The notes beneath the pieces were generated by a model. It was given only the letters and a program-made list of their open reading frames with translations. It searched no databases and was not told the DNA's origin. From JAFAXD01 sp051985675 (GTDB lineage Bacteria; Pseudomonadota; Alphaproteobacteria; Rhizobiales; Xanthobacteraceae): DNA of 64,000 bases. This document shows positions 53,701-61,758 of the stretch, piece by piece. The translations under genes were made by a program, and so were the position numbers. The stretch spans positions 93,052 through 157,051 of the forward strand of contig JBPYFJ010000112.1 in NCBI GenBank assembly GCA_051985675.1, written 5' to 3'. The first letter of the stretch is position 1; every line of letters starts with the position of its first letter.

Positions 53701-55078
53701 TGATCTGCGCCGCTGGACTGTTGCCCAGAGCCAGATGTCCGTTGAGCTGGCCAGCGGCGGGGGCCCCGAAGGTCAATTCACTGGCGGTTTTGTCTGGATC
53801 GGCCCCGCGCAGGTCAACCGTGGTGAGCACCACCGATCCGCCTTTGCTCAGCGTGATCGCGAGATCGCCGATGATCTCGGGCACAACTTCGATCGTGGGC
53901 GGGGGCGGGGGCGAGGGATTCGTTGTATCCAGATTCAGCGATGGCAGCGCGGGTGACGGCGATGGTGGCGTCGGCTCCGTAAGCGTTATGTTCGTGACCT
54001 GCACCGTGTTGGTGGCCGTATCGACGGTCAAGTCGACGCTGGCGACTTGTGGGGTTTGTTTCTCGGTCTCTAACGAGCCGAGGGGCGGGATAGTAGTCGG
54101 CGGACCCCCTGGGGCCGCCGGCGCGGGTGGCGCGGGTGGTTTTACGACGGCAGCCGCAACAGCTTGGTAGATGGGGAACAAAATTTGAGCGGCGGCGAGC
54201 TCCGCCTGGACCTGGGCCGCGCTTTTCGGGTTTTCCTGTGCCCCAGCCGTGGTGACGCTGAGCACGCTGGTGGTCGAGGACAGTTCTCCAAGCACATTGC
54301 CAGTGACGCGTTCGAGCGCCTGAAATCGGCCGACGTGGCCGTCGGGATCTGGCATCAATGAAAGGTCGACCTCATAAACGGCGCCCGATGGGTCTGCGTT
54401 AACGATGGCGTGGACCGTCGTGCCGCGGATGCCCACAGTGGTGACAGGAGTATCGACCTTCATGTCGCCGGTGTGCGCCACTTGTCCGGCAACAAACGAG
54501 AATGTGCCCTTCACTAGGCTAACAAACGCTGAGTTCGACGCGCTGTTGGGATCGTAAAGGAGCTCGCTGAGCACCATGCGGGCACTACTGCCCATGTCGA
54601 AAACTGTGCCGTCCAAGAGGCTCAGCACAGCGGATGACCCATCGCCGGTCATCACAACATCGCCCCTGAGAACTGCGTCGCCGACTTTGAGGTCTTCTTC
54701 GACACCATTCGCATGTTGAACGCGGGCGCCGCCGCCAAGTCGCTCGCACCGGCCGATGACTACGGCGCCAGCCGGGGCGCTGGCCTGTGCGTACTGGCCA
54801 GGGGCATTCGGGCCAGCCAAATGCGCGACCAGATCGGCCGAGATGGTGGCGCCGTGGGACGTGAGGTCGGGACTCTTGGCCAAGGTAAAATAGTCGGCGA
54901 GGATGAGCTTGTGGCCGTCGCCCGTCAGAATGAGATCAGCCCCCGATCGCTTGAAATGCGCGCTAAATAAAAAAGTCGAGTCATCGATCTCGATGTGGTC
55001 GAGGGCCGGTCCTTCGGACAACGGCAAGCGCACCACTCGGGTGAGGTCATCGACCTCAAAACGGGAGCCACGATGCAT
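50720..55078 (-). CDS. Large type I secreted protein with FecR and RTX-like domains
   Basis: A 1452-residue extracellular protein and the probable cargo of the secretion operon at 42049-45161. Residues about 105-235 form a FecR domain (GDAVLRGDVVMTGDGSSAVL, VDTPVTTVGIRGTTVHAI). Pro/Ala-rich linkers at about 311-335 and 370-400 follow, then a cadherin-like part with HDGSSGSSASFSVSVTGANG. The middle third is a beta-rich repeat region. The C-terminus contains TLTGMGGDDVFVFQLNSGNQ (from about 1360) and QTIGDFHQGQDQVDLSAFYL, the hemolysin-type secretion end, closing with QLSASNDFILSHGA. There is no N-terminal signal peptide, as expected. It may be an adhesin or matrix protein. Confidence 0.88.
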   Translation of the reverse strand: MHRGSRFEVDDLTRVVRLPLSEGPALDHIEIDDSTFLFSAHFKRSGADLILTGDGHKLILADYFTLAKSPDLTSHGATISADLVAHLAGPNAPGQYAQASAPAGAVVIGRCERLGGGARVQHANGVEEDLKVGDAVLRGDVVMTGDGSSAVLSLLDGTVFDMGSSARMVLSELLYDPNSASNSAFVSLVKGTFSFVAGQVAHTGDMKVDTPVTTVGIRGTTVHAIVNADPSGAVYEVDLSLMPDPDGHVGRFQALERVTGNVLGELSSTTSVLSVTTAGAQENPKSAAQVQAELAAAQILFPIYQAVAAAVVKPPAPPAPAAPGGPPTTIPPLGSLETEKQTPQVASVDLTVDTATNTVQVTNITLTEPTPPSPSPALPSLNLDTTNPSPPPPPTIEVVPEIIGDLAITLSKGGSVVLTTVDLRGADPDKTASELTFGAPAAGQLNGHLALGNSPAAQITSFTEAQLEAGQVIFVHDGSSGSSASFSVSVTGANGLTSPTSTVIASVTQVEANLWGEMKFPDVVPGRHIFTPNVQVNSIGGFVVLGYTAALNYNPVNDPQGPYARSQYMALSDPFLLPDQPAALQIASNTVTLPARMFTITPNLGGTAPEAIVASVKQTNADGSGTDVINRSVILQNSDRTLTKTDLGQVGSAATTGATIFNLTESFSTGGNGPSGTMSSYDISWDQYNSTTHTYQVYFQTFNPDNSASASLPVLTSVNLTNVSTSDGEPVLPAWEFRSGFGGYALASPISSSTQSNVLGLTGQTYQAIHFQSYDSDGTLDSNLANFTVRPNLIAHPGGTNTVTQQVIPSLGDYPGQTAAQLQFVQTSSANGFAVAVAWNETVTYTDQQGRHTYDQVEFLIDKSGTIFRPIVGGGSDPSGVAILSDAQNIRLDSYSDPQVSGQDDFVLVYGDETGTYIKEYGITTTNNVMSVTLLVSVFDPTIHAFANMRALGDGRVVVTYDNQLASDQSSQLDLKIFDLRTGPVTFDGQNHPTHHDNYIAGTSFDGDSVIGENGNVNNTYYFVGGATAPHDSFEGGLGSGWNTAIFSDPKANYSIHINADNTDIANVGDPAHGGTLTMDGAVQALAFAPTLDPAPGNNGGVAHASGDELLIQGNVTNWSHVTTFAIDGTATLEFAGAVSDSVSVTFDAPGGILKLDQPANFDALVHGFGASFIDFVGVSSFDTLFKSYDRDSNVTSLSLGHDDVTDATIALAGDYSSTTFFVNDNGHGGTLVDTDHAPQASYVNVAIDATLVHAGTGMTIPGGLLAHPGDQLSLVSVDGSQTKGQVYETQSGDVVYTPPGSFVAPTGPVQTADDQFSFTLADNAGLTSTGHVALTAQGGTQIVGTTGHDLIMGASGDTLTGMGGDDVFVFQLNSGNQTIGDFHQGQDQVDLSAFYLNQTPQQAAQALQSIIDATTPGAHDLTLAANDTITFAGIEVHQLSASNDFILSHGA

Positions 55079-55559
55079 GGAGCGCCCTTTTCCCCTTCCG
55101 CAAACGCGGGGGAGAAATCTGCGTTAATTTGACCGGGAGCCCCCGCTCCTGGATTAGCCGCCCCGCGTCTTTGACGATCCACACGTGCCAAGATGCACGC
55201 ACGTCCTAGCCGTCATCATTGTTGAACCTATTGTAATGCCAACCTTGCTTCACCCTCCTGCGTTGGCAACTAGGCCAATCGCACTAAGACTTACTTGCGG
55301 GGTTCGCAGAGCGTGGGATTACCAGAACCACCAAATGCCAGAACGGGATCACGCGCTGCCACCATTGATTGCCAGTTGTAATTGGAAGGCCGGTTATCTG
55401 GTTAAGTGCGTTTTTTTCAGCTTTTTGCCCCGATGCCCGCCGTGAACCCACGATGCCATAGTGAAATCGGGTCCCGGATACCTCGTCCGGCACCGAGTCG
55501 CGACTGTTGACCCCGAGACTAATGCGGTTCGTAATGGCAAAGCTCTGCCGGCATATTGA
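55079..55559. other. Divergent intergenic region
   Basis: About 480 bp between the large secreted-protein gene (minus) and the K+ channel gene (plus). GGAGC/GCTCC around 55136-55149 is a short inverted repeat upstream of the secreted gene. No further gene or strong promoter signature was recognised. Confidence 0.4.
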
Positions 55560-56699
55560 ATGACCAAGCCTTCGCTTCAGGCCCTTCTGGTATTTACGGA
55601 TTCGGCGCGCAATGTCGTGCTCGTCGCCGGGCTTCTGTGCATTGTCGTCCTCCCGCTGAACCTTCCCTACGCGGAGTGGCGCTGGATTGACGCAATATTG
55701 TGGCTTTGCCTCGCCTTTTTTGCCCTGGAATGGGGGCTACACCTCTGGGAATGGAGCAAATCCGACCAATTCCGCGCCCGTTTGCTTAGTGTCCAGCACC
55801 TGGTGGACGTCATCGCGGTGGTCCCCATCGTGGTTGCCCTCGCGCTGGGACTTCCGGCGAACACCGCCTGGCTGCTGGGCGCGTTCTGGCTCTTGAAGCT
55901 GCCCGGCGCCACCTCCGGGTTTGCCCTGCTTGGACACGTCTTCGTGGCCGAGGCCAAGCCGATCGCGAGCGTCCTCAAAGTGTTCGTGTTCGTGCTGGTG
56001 ATGGCGGCGGTTGCGATGCATCTGGTCGAGCGGGATGCGCAACCCGCGGCCTTCGGCACGCTTGCCAACGCGCTCTATTGGGCGGTGACCACGCTGACAA
56101 CAACGGGCTACGGCGACATCGTACCGGTCACCCCGCTTGGCCGCATGATTACCGGGTTTGTGATGATCTCGGGGCTGGCCGTGTTCGGCCTCTGGACCGG
56201 TATCCTGGCGACCGGATTTGCGGCCGAGACACGCCGCCGTGATTTCGTGCGAACCTGGGAATTCGTTGCCAAGGTGCCGTTCTTCAAGCCGCTGGACCCG
56301 GCTGCGATCATAGAAATTGCCCGCATGTTGCGTCCGATTGACGTCGCCGAGCGCACGGTGATCGTGCGCAAAGGGCGCCAGGGCGACTGCATGTATTTCA
56401 TTGCCGAGGGGCTGGTGGAGGTGGCGGGCGCAGGCGTCCAGCTCGGCGCCGGGGCGTTCTTCGGCGAGATGGCGTTGCTGGGCGACGGCACCCGTACCGC
56501 GACGGTAACGGCAATGGTTCCGACGACCCTGCTGGTCCTGGAACTGACCGACTACCGTATTTTTGCCGCCCACTATCCGGAACTCGCTCAAGCCGTGGAA
56601 GAAGAAGCTACCCGCCGCCGGGCAGAACGAAACAAGAAGCCCGAGCAGCCGCTGGAGCCGGGTACTACAGCCCATCGGCACGCCACCGTTGATGAATAA
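55560..56699 (+). CDS. Cyclic nucleotide-gated K+ channel (MlotiK1-like)
   Basis: A 379-residue channel with six membrane helices in residues 17-215. The pore filter is TTTGYGD (180-186) followed by PVTPLGRMITGF. A cNMP-binding domain fills residues 235-345, with FFGEMALLGDGTRTATV carrying the Arg that grips the cyclic phosphate. It is similar in design to MlotiK1 from Mesorhizobium. The fourth helix (about 105-125, FWLLKLPGATSGFALLGHVF) has only one Lys and no Arg, so it is probably not voltage-sensing. The C-terminal 35 residues are charged. Cyclic AMP from the cyclase at 39752 is a possible ligand source (inference). Confidence 0.93.
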   Translation: MTKPSLQALLVFTDSARNVVLVAGLLCIVVLPLNLPYAEWRWIDAILWLCLAFFALEWGLHLWEWSKSDQFRARLLSVQHLVDVIAVVPIVVALALGLPANTAWLLGAFWLLKLPGATSGFALLGHVFVAEAKPIASVLKVFVFVLVMAAVAMHLVERDAQPAAFGTLANALYWAVTTLTTTGYGDIVPVTPLGRMITGFVMISGLAVFGLWTGILATGFAAETRRRDFVRTWEFVAKVPFFKPLDPAAIIEIARMLRPIDVAERTVIVRKGRQGDCMYFIAEGLVEVAGAGVQLGAGAFFGEMALLGDGTRTATVTAMVPTTLLVLELTDYRIFAAHYPELAQAVEEEATRRRAERNKKPEQPLEPGTTAHRHATVDE

Positions 56700-56839
56700 C
56701 CAACGATTTTCCACTATAATTGTGACAAGTCCGGCGGTTGATCGGAGATTTCGTCGATTTGTGACTATCATCACATTTCGCCCTGCCCCCATCAGTCAGA
56801 CTGTTTGGCTGGAAACGCTTTGACAGATCCCAAGGTCGC

Positions 56840-57724
56840 ATGAACGACACCCCCCGTTTGTTTTCGTTCGATCGCGAAGCGACCGACCAACGAGGGAAAA
56901 TGCGCTTTCGCGTGAAGTTCTGGGGCGTGCGCGGCAGCATCGCCTGCCCGGGTCCTGCAACCGCGCGTTACGGCGGCAACACACCCTGCCTGGAGCTCCG
57001 TTGCGGCGAGCGCATCGTCATCCTGGACGGCGGAACCGGCCTGCGTCCGCTCGGCGACGAGCTGCTCCGGGGCAACACGATGGTGGACGCCGACCTGTTC
57101 CTCACCCACTGCCATCTCGACCACGTCGCCGGCTTGCCGTTCTTCACGCCGCTGTTTCGGAACGGGCATCGACTGCGAATCTGGGCCGGAAACCTGCTTC
57201 CCAAGTTCCATCTCGAGCAGGCGCTGCGCACCATGATGAGTCCGCCGCTGTTTCCGATCGAGGTCGAGAGCTTCAAGGCCAAGATCGAGTACAAGGACTT
57301 CCGCGCCGGCGAAACAATCGACCGCGGCGACGACATCGTCCTGCGCACCACCATGCTCAACCATCCCGACGGCGCGACCGGATACCGGGTCGAGTTCGGC
57401 GGAAAGGTGCTGGCCTATCTCACCGACACGGAGCTGCTGCCCGGCGCGATCGACCCAGGCTTGCTGGGGCTCGCGCGCGACGCCGATCTGATGATCTTTG
57501 ACACCACCTATACCCAGAAGGAAATCGTCCACCGGCGCGGCTGGGGGCATTCAACTTGGCAGGACGGCGCGAGACTCGCCAACGAAGCAGGCGCCAAGAC
57601 GTTCTGTCTGTTTCACCACGACCCGAGCCACGATGATGCGTTCATGGATGCGCTCGCCCGAGAGGCCAACGCGACCCGTCCGAACACGATCGTGGCGTGC
57701 GAAGGCGTGTCGATGGATTTGTAG
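56840..57724 (+). CDS. MBL-fold metallo-hydrolase
   Basis: A 294-residue metallo-beta-lactamase fold protein related to PhnP and RNase Z-type phosphodiesterases. The metal motif THCHLDHVAGLPFF (HxHxDH) is followed by His in LNHPDGATGYRVE, Asp in YLTDTELLPG and His in CLFHHDPSHDDAF. The WGVRGSIACPGPATARYGGN start is typical of the group that is often linked with signalling proteins. It is probably a cyclic nucleotide or phosphodiester hydrolase. It lies 140 bp after the cNMP-gated channel gene, which makes cyclic-nucleotide turnover a reasonable guess. Confidence 0.88.
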   Translation: MNDTPRLFSFDREATDQRGKMRFRVKFWGVRGSIACPGPATARYGGNTPCLELRCGERIVILDGGTGLRPLGDELLRGNTMVDADLFLTHCHLDHVAGLPFFTPLFRNGHRLRIWAGNLLPKFHLEQALRTMMSPPLFPIEVESFKAKIEYKDFRAGETIDRGDDIVLRTTMLNHPDGATGYRVEFGGKVLAYLTDTELLPGAIDPGLLGLARDADLMIFDTTYTQKEIVHRRGWGHSTWQDGARLANEAGAKTFCLFHHDPSHDDAFMDALAREANATRPNTIVACEGVSMDL

Positions 57725-57726
57725 AA

Positions 57727-58674
57727 TTACGACGGCATCCACGCCTCCTTGAGCGCGGCGCCAGCGTCCGCCAACACCTCCTCGGCGGCACGCACAAACC
57801 CCACCATCGACGCGAATCCGTGCATCTGACCGGGGAAGTGCCGCAGCGTGACCGGCACCTTGTTGCGCTCGAGCAACCGCGCATAGGCCGCGCCCTCGTC
57901 GCACAGCGGATCGCAGCCGGCGGTCGCAATGAACGCGGGCGGCATGTTGGCGAATTCCCTGGCCCGCAGCGGCGAGGCGCGCCAGTCGTCGACTTCGTCC
58001 GGCGCGGTCAGATAAAGTTCGCGGAACCAGCGCATCGCCGCCGTGGTCAGATTGAATTGCTGACCGGCGCGCCGGTACGAGTCGTGCGTCAGGGCGAGAT
58101 CGGTGGTCGGATAGAGCAGGACCTGATAGACGATCTTGATCGCACCGCTGCGCGCCGCCATTAGGCTGACGACGGTTGCAAGATTCCCGCCCGCGCTGTC
58201 GCCGGCGACCGCGAGCCGAGCCGGATCGAGGCCGAGTTTTTGCGCGCTGGCCGCCACCCATTGGGTCGCCCCAAACGCATCATCGACCGCCACCGGAAAC
58301 TTCGCTTCCGGCGCAAGCCGGTAGTCGACCGAAACCACTGCGCACTCGGCCAAGTTGGCGAGGATGCGGCAGAGATTGTCGTGAGTTTCGAGGTCACCGA
58401 AGACCCATCCGCCGCCATGAAAGAACACCAGCACCGGCTGCGGCGCGCGCGGCGCCAATGCGCGATGCCGGTAGAGACGCAACGCTATAGATCCGTGCGG
58501 ACCCTGCGCCGTAAGCTCGCGCACCTCCGCGACCGGCGGCTGCGGCTGCTTGAGGGCGGCGCGGATATCGCGCATCTGCTGACGCGCGGCAACCGGCGTC
58601 AGCGTCTCGAACTGCGGGCGCGCAGCCCTGATCATGGCGTCGAGCAGAACTTGCGCGTCCGGATCTAGCTGCAT
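57727..58674 (-). CDS. Alpha/beta hydrolase (HSL-type esterase)
   Basis: A 315-residue esterase of the hormone-sensitive lipase group. The oxyanion motif is FFHGGGWVFGD, the nucleophile elbow is VAGDSAGGNLA, the acid lies near AGCDPLCDEG and the His in HFPGQMHGF. The N-terminus (LDPDAQVLLDAMIRAARPQF) matches the family cap. It is the last gene of a minus-strand run GST, CMD-like, hydrolase. It probably cleaves a short acyl or ring-opened aromatic ester. Confidence 0.9.
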   Translation of the reverse strand: MQLDPDAQVLLDAMIRAARPQFETLTPVAARQQMRDIRAALKQPQPPVAEVRELTAQGPHGSIALRLYRHRALAPRAPQPVLVFFHGGGWVFGDLETHDNLCRILANLAECAVVSVDYRLAPEAKFPVAVDDAFGATQWVAASAQKLGLDPARLAVAGDSAGGNLATVVSLMAARSGAIKIVYQVLLYPTTDLALTHDSYRRAGQQFNLTTAAMRWFRELYLTAPDEVDDWRASPLRAREFANMPPAFIATAGCDPLCDEGAAYARLLERNKVPVTLRHFPGQMHGFASMVGFVRAAEEVLADAGAALKEAWMPS

Positions 58675-58699
58675 TGCGGTCTCTCACAGTTGTCGCGGG

Positions 58700-59251
58700 T
58701 CACGGGGTGAGCGGCGGCGCTACCCCGTCGGGGAGCGGGATCTCATGCGCGTTCAGGGTCATCGCCACCATGGTGTAGTAGCCGATCAGGGCGGTGAGTT
58801 CGACCACACCCACGGTTCCGAATCGTTCGCGGACCCGGCGGTGCGTTTCGTCGCTGACCGTATTGGTGCGATTGAGCTCCTCCGCATATGCATAGACGTC
58901 GCGCTCGGCCTGATCGATCCGGTCGACCGGGCGGCGCGTGCGAATAGTTTCAATGATTGCTTCCGCCAGCCCGGCCTTGCGCGCCATCTCGGCATGGATC
59001 AGCCATTCGAGCTGACAGTCGCAGTGCCGCGCGGTGACCAAGATCGCAAGTTCGGACAAGTGCGGCGGCAACGAGGTGCGATAACGCAGCAGCTCCCCCA
59101 ATTGCTGCCACTTGTCGGCCAGTTCAGGCCGGTGCAATGCCGCGCGCAGGGGTCCGCGCAGCGCCCCGCGCGGACCCGATACGACGGCGTCATAGACGCG
59201 CCGCTGTTCCGGGGTCAGGGTCTCGGGGGTCGGCAATGGAATACGCGCCAT
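58700..59251 (-). CDS. Carboxymuconolactone decarboxylase family protein
   Basis: A 183-residue protein of the CMD/AhpD superfamily. The core runs ELAILVTARHCDCQLEWLIH with EMARKAGL after it, so the Cys pair is C-D-C instead of the C-x-x-C of AhpD. The N-terminus RIPLPTPETLTPEQRRVYDA is typical of the group that sits beside aromatic-degradation genes. It lies 16 bp after the GST gene and 26 bp before the hydrolase gene. Its role may be decarboxylation of a ring-cleavage product or peroxide reduction. Confidence 0.88.
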   Translation of the reverse strand: MARIPLPTPETLTPEQRRVYDAVVSGPRGALRGPLRAALHRPELADKWQQLGELLRYRTSLPPHLSELAILVTARHCDCQLEWLIHAEMARKAGLAEAIIETIRTRRPVDRIDQAERDVYAYAEELNRTNTVSDETHRRVRERFGTVGVVELTALIGYYTMVAMTLNAHEIPLPDGVAPPLTP

Positions 59252-59266
59252 CGTGAGGTCCGCGTC

Positions 59267-59878
59267 CTAGGAGTCATCGATCGGTTCAGTTGCCTGCACG
59301 GATGGGCGTGCGCAGAAATCCGCGTGCCAGCGCGCGAGCCGCGGATGATCGCCGCGCCAGTCCTCGGTGGCAAAACGGAAGTCCAGATAGCCGAGTGCGC
59401 AGCCAAGCGCGATATGCCCGATGGAAAACGCCGAGGTGGCGAGATCGTCGACCTCGCGCTCGATCGTGGCGAGCGTCGACTTGCGTCTGGCAGCGTAGCT
59501 CGCGAGGTGTACATCGGACGGCTGCGGGCGTGCACGTTCGTCGCGCCACAGCAGCAGGAAATCCAGAAACCCGTCGCCCAGCGCCTGCCGCCGCAACGCC
59601 GCCAGGCGCGCCGCGCCGTCGGGCGGAAACAGTTTTGGCCCGGCGTGCGAGCGGTCGAGGTACTCGCAGATCACCGGCGAATCGTAGAGCACGGTGCCGT
59701 CGTCGAGCACCAGGGTTGGAATTTTCGAGAGCGGGTTGTCGCGCATCAGCTCCGGATGCGGCTTGGTGGTCGCGGCGACCGTGCGCACCAGCGTCAGCCG
59801 GTCGATGAGCCCGGCCTCGTGCGCGACGATCATCACCTTGCGCACGAACGGCGAGCGCGGCGACCAGTGCAGCTTCAT
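59267..59878 (-). CDS. Glutathione S-transferase family protein
   Basis: A 203-residue protein from the ATG at 59878, with GGGAGG 6 bp upstream; the longer frame from 59899 is not needed. The N-terminal thioredoxin-like domain shows WSPRSPFVRKVMIVAHEAG, NPLSKIPTLVLDDG and the glutathione-binding DSPVICEYLD. The helical C-terminal domain follows. It is the first gene of a three-gene run with CMD-like and hydrolase genes. In such context GSTs often isomerise ring-fission products, but the substrate is not known. Confidence 0.91.
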   Translation of the reverse strand: MKLHWSPRSPFVRKVMIVAHEAGLIDRLTLVRTVAATTKPHPELMRDNPLSKIPTLVLDDGTVLYDSPVICEYLDRSHAGPKLFPPDGAARLAALRRQALGDGFLDFLLLWRDERARPQPSDVHLASYAARRKSTLATIEREVDDLATSAFSIGHIALGCALGYLDFRFATEDWRGDHPRLARWHADFCARPSVQATEPIDDS

Positions 59879-59978
59879 TGCGACCTCCCGCGCAGTCACA
59901 CGCCGCCAGTACTATGATTTTCGCGCGGCAAACGCTACGTTGGGCTAGCAGGGTGAATGCGCGGACACATCGTTGGCA
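59879..59978. promoter_or_regulatory. Divergent promoter region
   Basis: A 100-bp gap between the GST-CMD-hydrolase run (minus) and the Bug-crotonase-dioxygenase run (plus). Both operons must start here. I see no clear operator; a shared regulator is possible but not evident. Confidence 0.4.
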
Positions 59979-60965
59979 ATGTGCAAAACAAGCATACGGG
60001 CATGCATAAAGACCGCCGCATGGCTCGCGGCGCTTGTAACCTGGTCTGCCCTCCCGGTCCGCGCCGAAAGCTATCCGAACGGGCCGATCACGATGGTCAA
60101 TCCATATGCGGCCGGTGGTCCCGCCGACGTGCTGGCACGGACGATCATAACCCCGATGTCGGATCTGCTCGGCCAGTTGGTCGTCATTTTGAACAAGCCC
60201 GGCGGCGCCACCGCGATTGCGGCGGCATTCGTGGCGGCCTCGCCTCCGGACGGGCAAACCGTCCTGATGTCGAGCGCGTCGTCCCATATCGTCACGCCGG
60301 CGCTCACCAAGGTTGGCTATGACGGTATGCACGATTTCGCGTTCGTTTGCATGATCGCGGCGGTTCCGAACGTGCTGGTCGTGCGTTCCGGGCTGCCGGT
60401 CAACAACGTGCCCGAGCTGGTGGCGCTCGCCAAGGGCGCGCCCGGCAAGCTCAACTACGCATCGGTTGGTATCGGCAGCCAGCCGCATCTCGCCGCGGAG
60501 CTGTTCCGGCAGCGCACGGGGATCGATATTACGCACGTGCCCTACAAAGGCGCCGCGCCGGCGACCGTCGATATGTTGGCCGGCCAGATCGACCTCGCGT
60601 TTCTCAATGCGCCGCCGTTGCTGCTGCACATCAAGAGCGGCGCGTTGCGGGCGCTGGCGGTCGCCCGGCTCAAGCGCGCCGAACAGCTGCCTGATGTGCC
60701 TACCCTCGAAGAGCTCGGCTTTCCGGGGTTCGACGTGACGACGTGGTACGGCATCGCGGTGCCGGCGGGAACGCACCCGGAGGTGGTGGCGCGGCTTGCC
60801 TCGTCGTTCGAGCGGGTCCTGCACGATCCCGAGGTCAAAGCCAAGCTCGCCTCGCAGGGCGCCGAAGTCTTCTATCTCCCGCCGAAGGAGTTTGTGGCCT
60901 ATCTGGCCGACGATGCGGCGCGGCTGACCAAGCTGATGAAAAGCGCGAACATCGTGGGCGAATGA
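59979..60965 (+). CDS. Tripartite tricarboxylate transporter receptor (Bug family), orphan
   Basis: A 328-residue periplasmic receptor. I start at ATG 59979 (a TTG 6 bp upstream is in frame). The signal peptide is RACIKTAAWLAALVTWSALP, cleaved near RAESYP. Bug features are ITMVNPYAAGGPADVLARTI, NKPGGATAIAAAFVAASPPD and ITHVPYKGAAPATVDMLAGQ. No tctA or tctB is adjacent, as is common for orphan Bug proteins. The gene overlaps the crotonase gene by 4 bp, so it is likely to bind the substrate or a product of that pathway. Confidence 0.92.
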   Translation: MCKTSIRACIKTAAWLAALVTWSALPVRAESYPNGPITMVNPYAAGGPADVLARTIITPMSDLLGQLVVILNKPGGATAIAAAFVAASPPDGQTVLMSSASSHIVTPALTKVGYDGMHDFAFVCMIAAVPNVLVVRSGLPVNNVPELVALAKGAPGKLNYASVGIGSQPHLAAELFRQRTGIDITHVPYKGAAPATVDMLAGQIDLAFLNAPPLLLHIKSGALRALAVARLKRAEQLPDVPTLEELGFPGFDVTTWYGIAVPAGTHPEVVARLASSFERVLHDPEVKAKLASQGAEVFYLPPKEFVAYLADDAARLTKLMKSANIVGE

Positions 60966-61741
60966 CGATGGATCTTGAGCACTTCCGGCTTGAACTGAGC
61001 GAAGGGATCGCGACCGTCGTGTTCGATCGGCCGCCGGTCAACGCGCAGAACCGGCAATCGCGCGAGGAGTTCATCCGCCTGTTCGACGCGCTCAGCGATC
61101 GCGACGACGTGCGCGTCGTCATCCTGACCGGGACCGGCGACATGTTTTCCGCCGGCGCCGACATCAAGGAGCGCATCGACCTCGTGCACGAGCCGGGCGA
61201 CTACATTCGCAACAACCGGCTGGTGCGCGAGTTCTTCTACGCGGCATCCGATTGTGCCAAGCCGGTCATCGCCGCCATCAACGGCCCCGCGCTCGGCGCC
61301 GGGTTTGCGCTCGCGCTCGCCTGCGACATCATACTGGCCTCCGACAACGCCTACGTGGCGATGCCGGAGGTCAACGTGGGATTGGCCGGAGGCGCGCGGG
61401 CGCTGATGCGGCACTTCAGCCCGTCGCGGGTGCGCGCCATGTATTTCACCGGCGCGCGCTTTTCGGCGGCCGAGCTCCATCGGCTGGGCGTCGTCGAGAT
61501 GTGCGTGCCGCGCGACAAGCTCATGGACGCGGCGCGCGAGATCGCGCGCGAGATTGCATCCAAAAGCCCGCTCGCGATCCGTCACCTCAAGCGGGCGCTC
61601 AATGCGGTCGAGGAAATGCCGGCCCGCGACGGCTACCGCTATGAACAGACGGTCACGGTGGAGCTCTCGCACAGCGAAGACGCGCGCGAAGCGCAACGCG
61701 CCTTCGTAGAAAAGCGCAAGCCTGTTTTCAAGGGGCGCTAG
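60962..61741 (+). CDS. Enoyl-CoA hydratase/isomerase (crotonase) family protein
   Basis: A 259-residue crotonase from the ATG at 60962 that overlaps the Bug stop. The oxyanion segments are FSAGADIKERI and NGPALGAGFALALACD. The first catalytic Glu of hydratases (position after GGGC in the rat enzyme) is Ala here (GAGFA), while the second remains in VAMPEVNVGLAGG. That argues against a standard hydratase and for an isomerase, hydrolase or decarboxylase. The HpaD-like dioxygenase gene starts 17 bp downstream. Confidence 0.9.
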   Translation: MTMDLEHFRLELSEGIATVVFDRPPVNAQNRQSREEFIRLFDALSDRDDVRVVILTGTGDMFSAGADIKERIDLVHEPGDYIRNNRLVREFFYAASDCAKPVIAAINGPALGAGFALALACDIILASDNAYVAMPEVNVGLAGGARALMRHFSPSRVRAMYFTGARFSAAELHRLGVVEMCVPRDKLMDAAREIAREIASKSPLAIRHLKRALNAVEEMPARDGYRYEQTVTVELSHSEDAREAQRAFVEKRKPVFKGR

Positions 61742-61758
61742 CTGAAGGAACCAGCAGG

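Noticed and set aside
59286..60824. A 512-codon minus-strand open frame spanning the GST gene and the Bug receptor gene
   Set aside because: It overlaps two well-supported genes in other frames and shows only low-complexity Arg/Ala-rich sequence.
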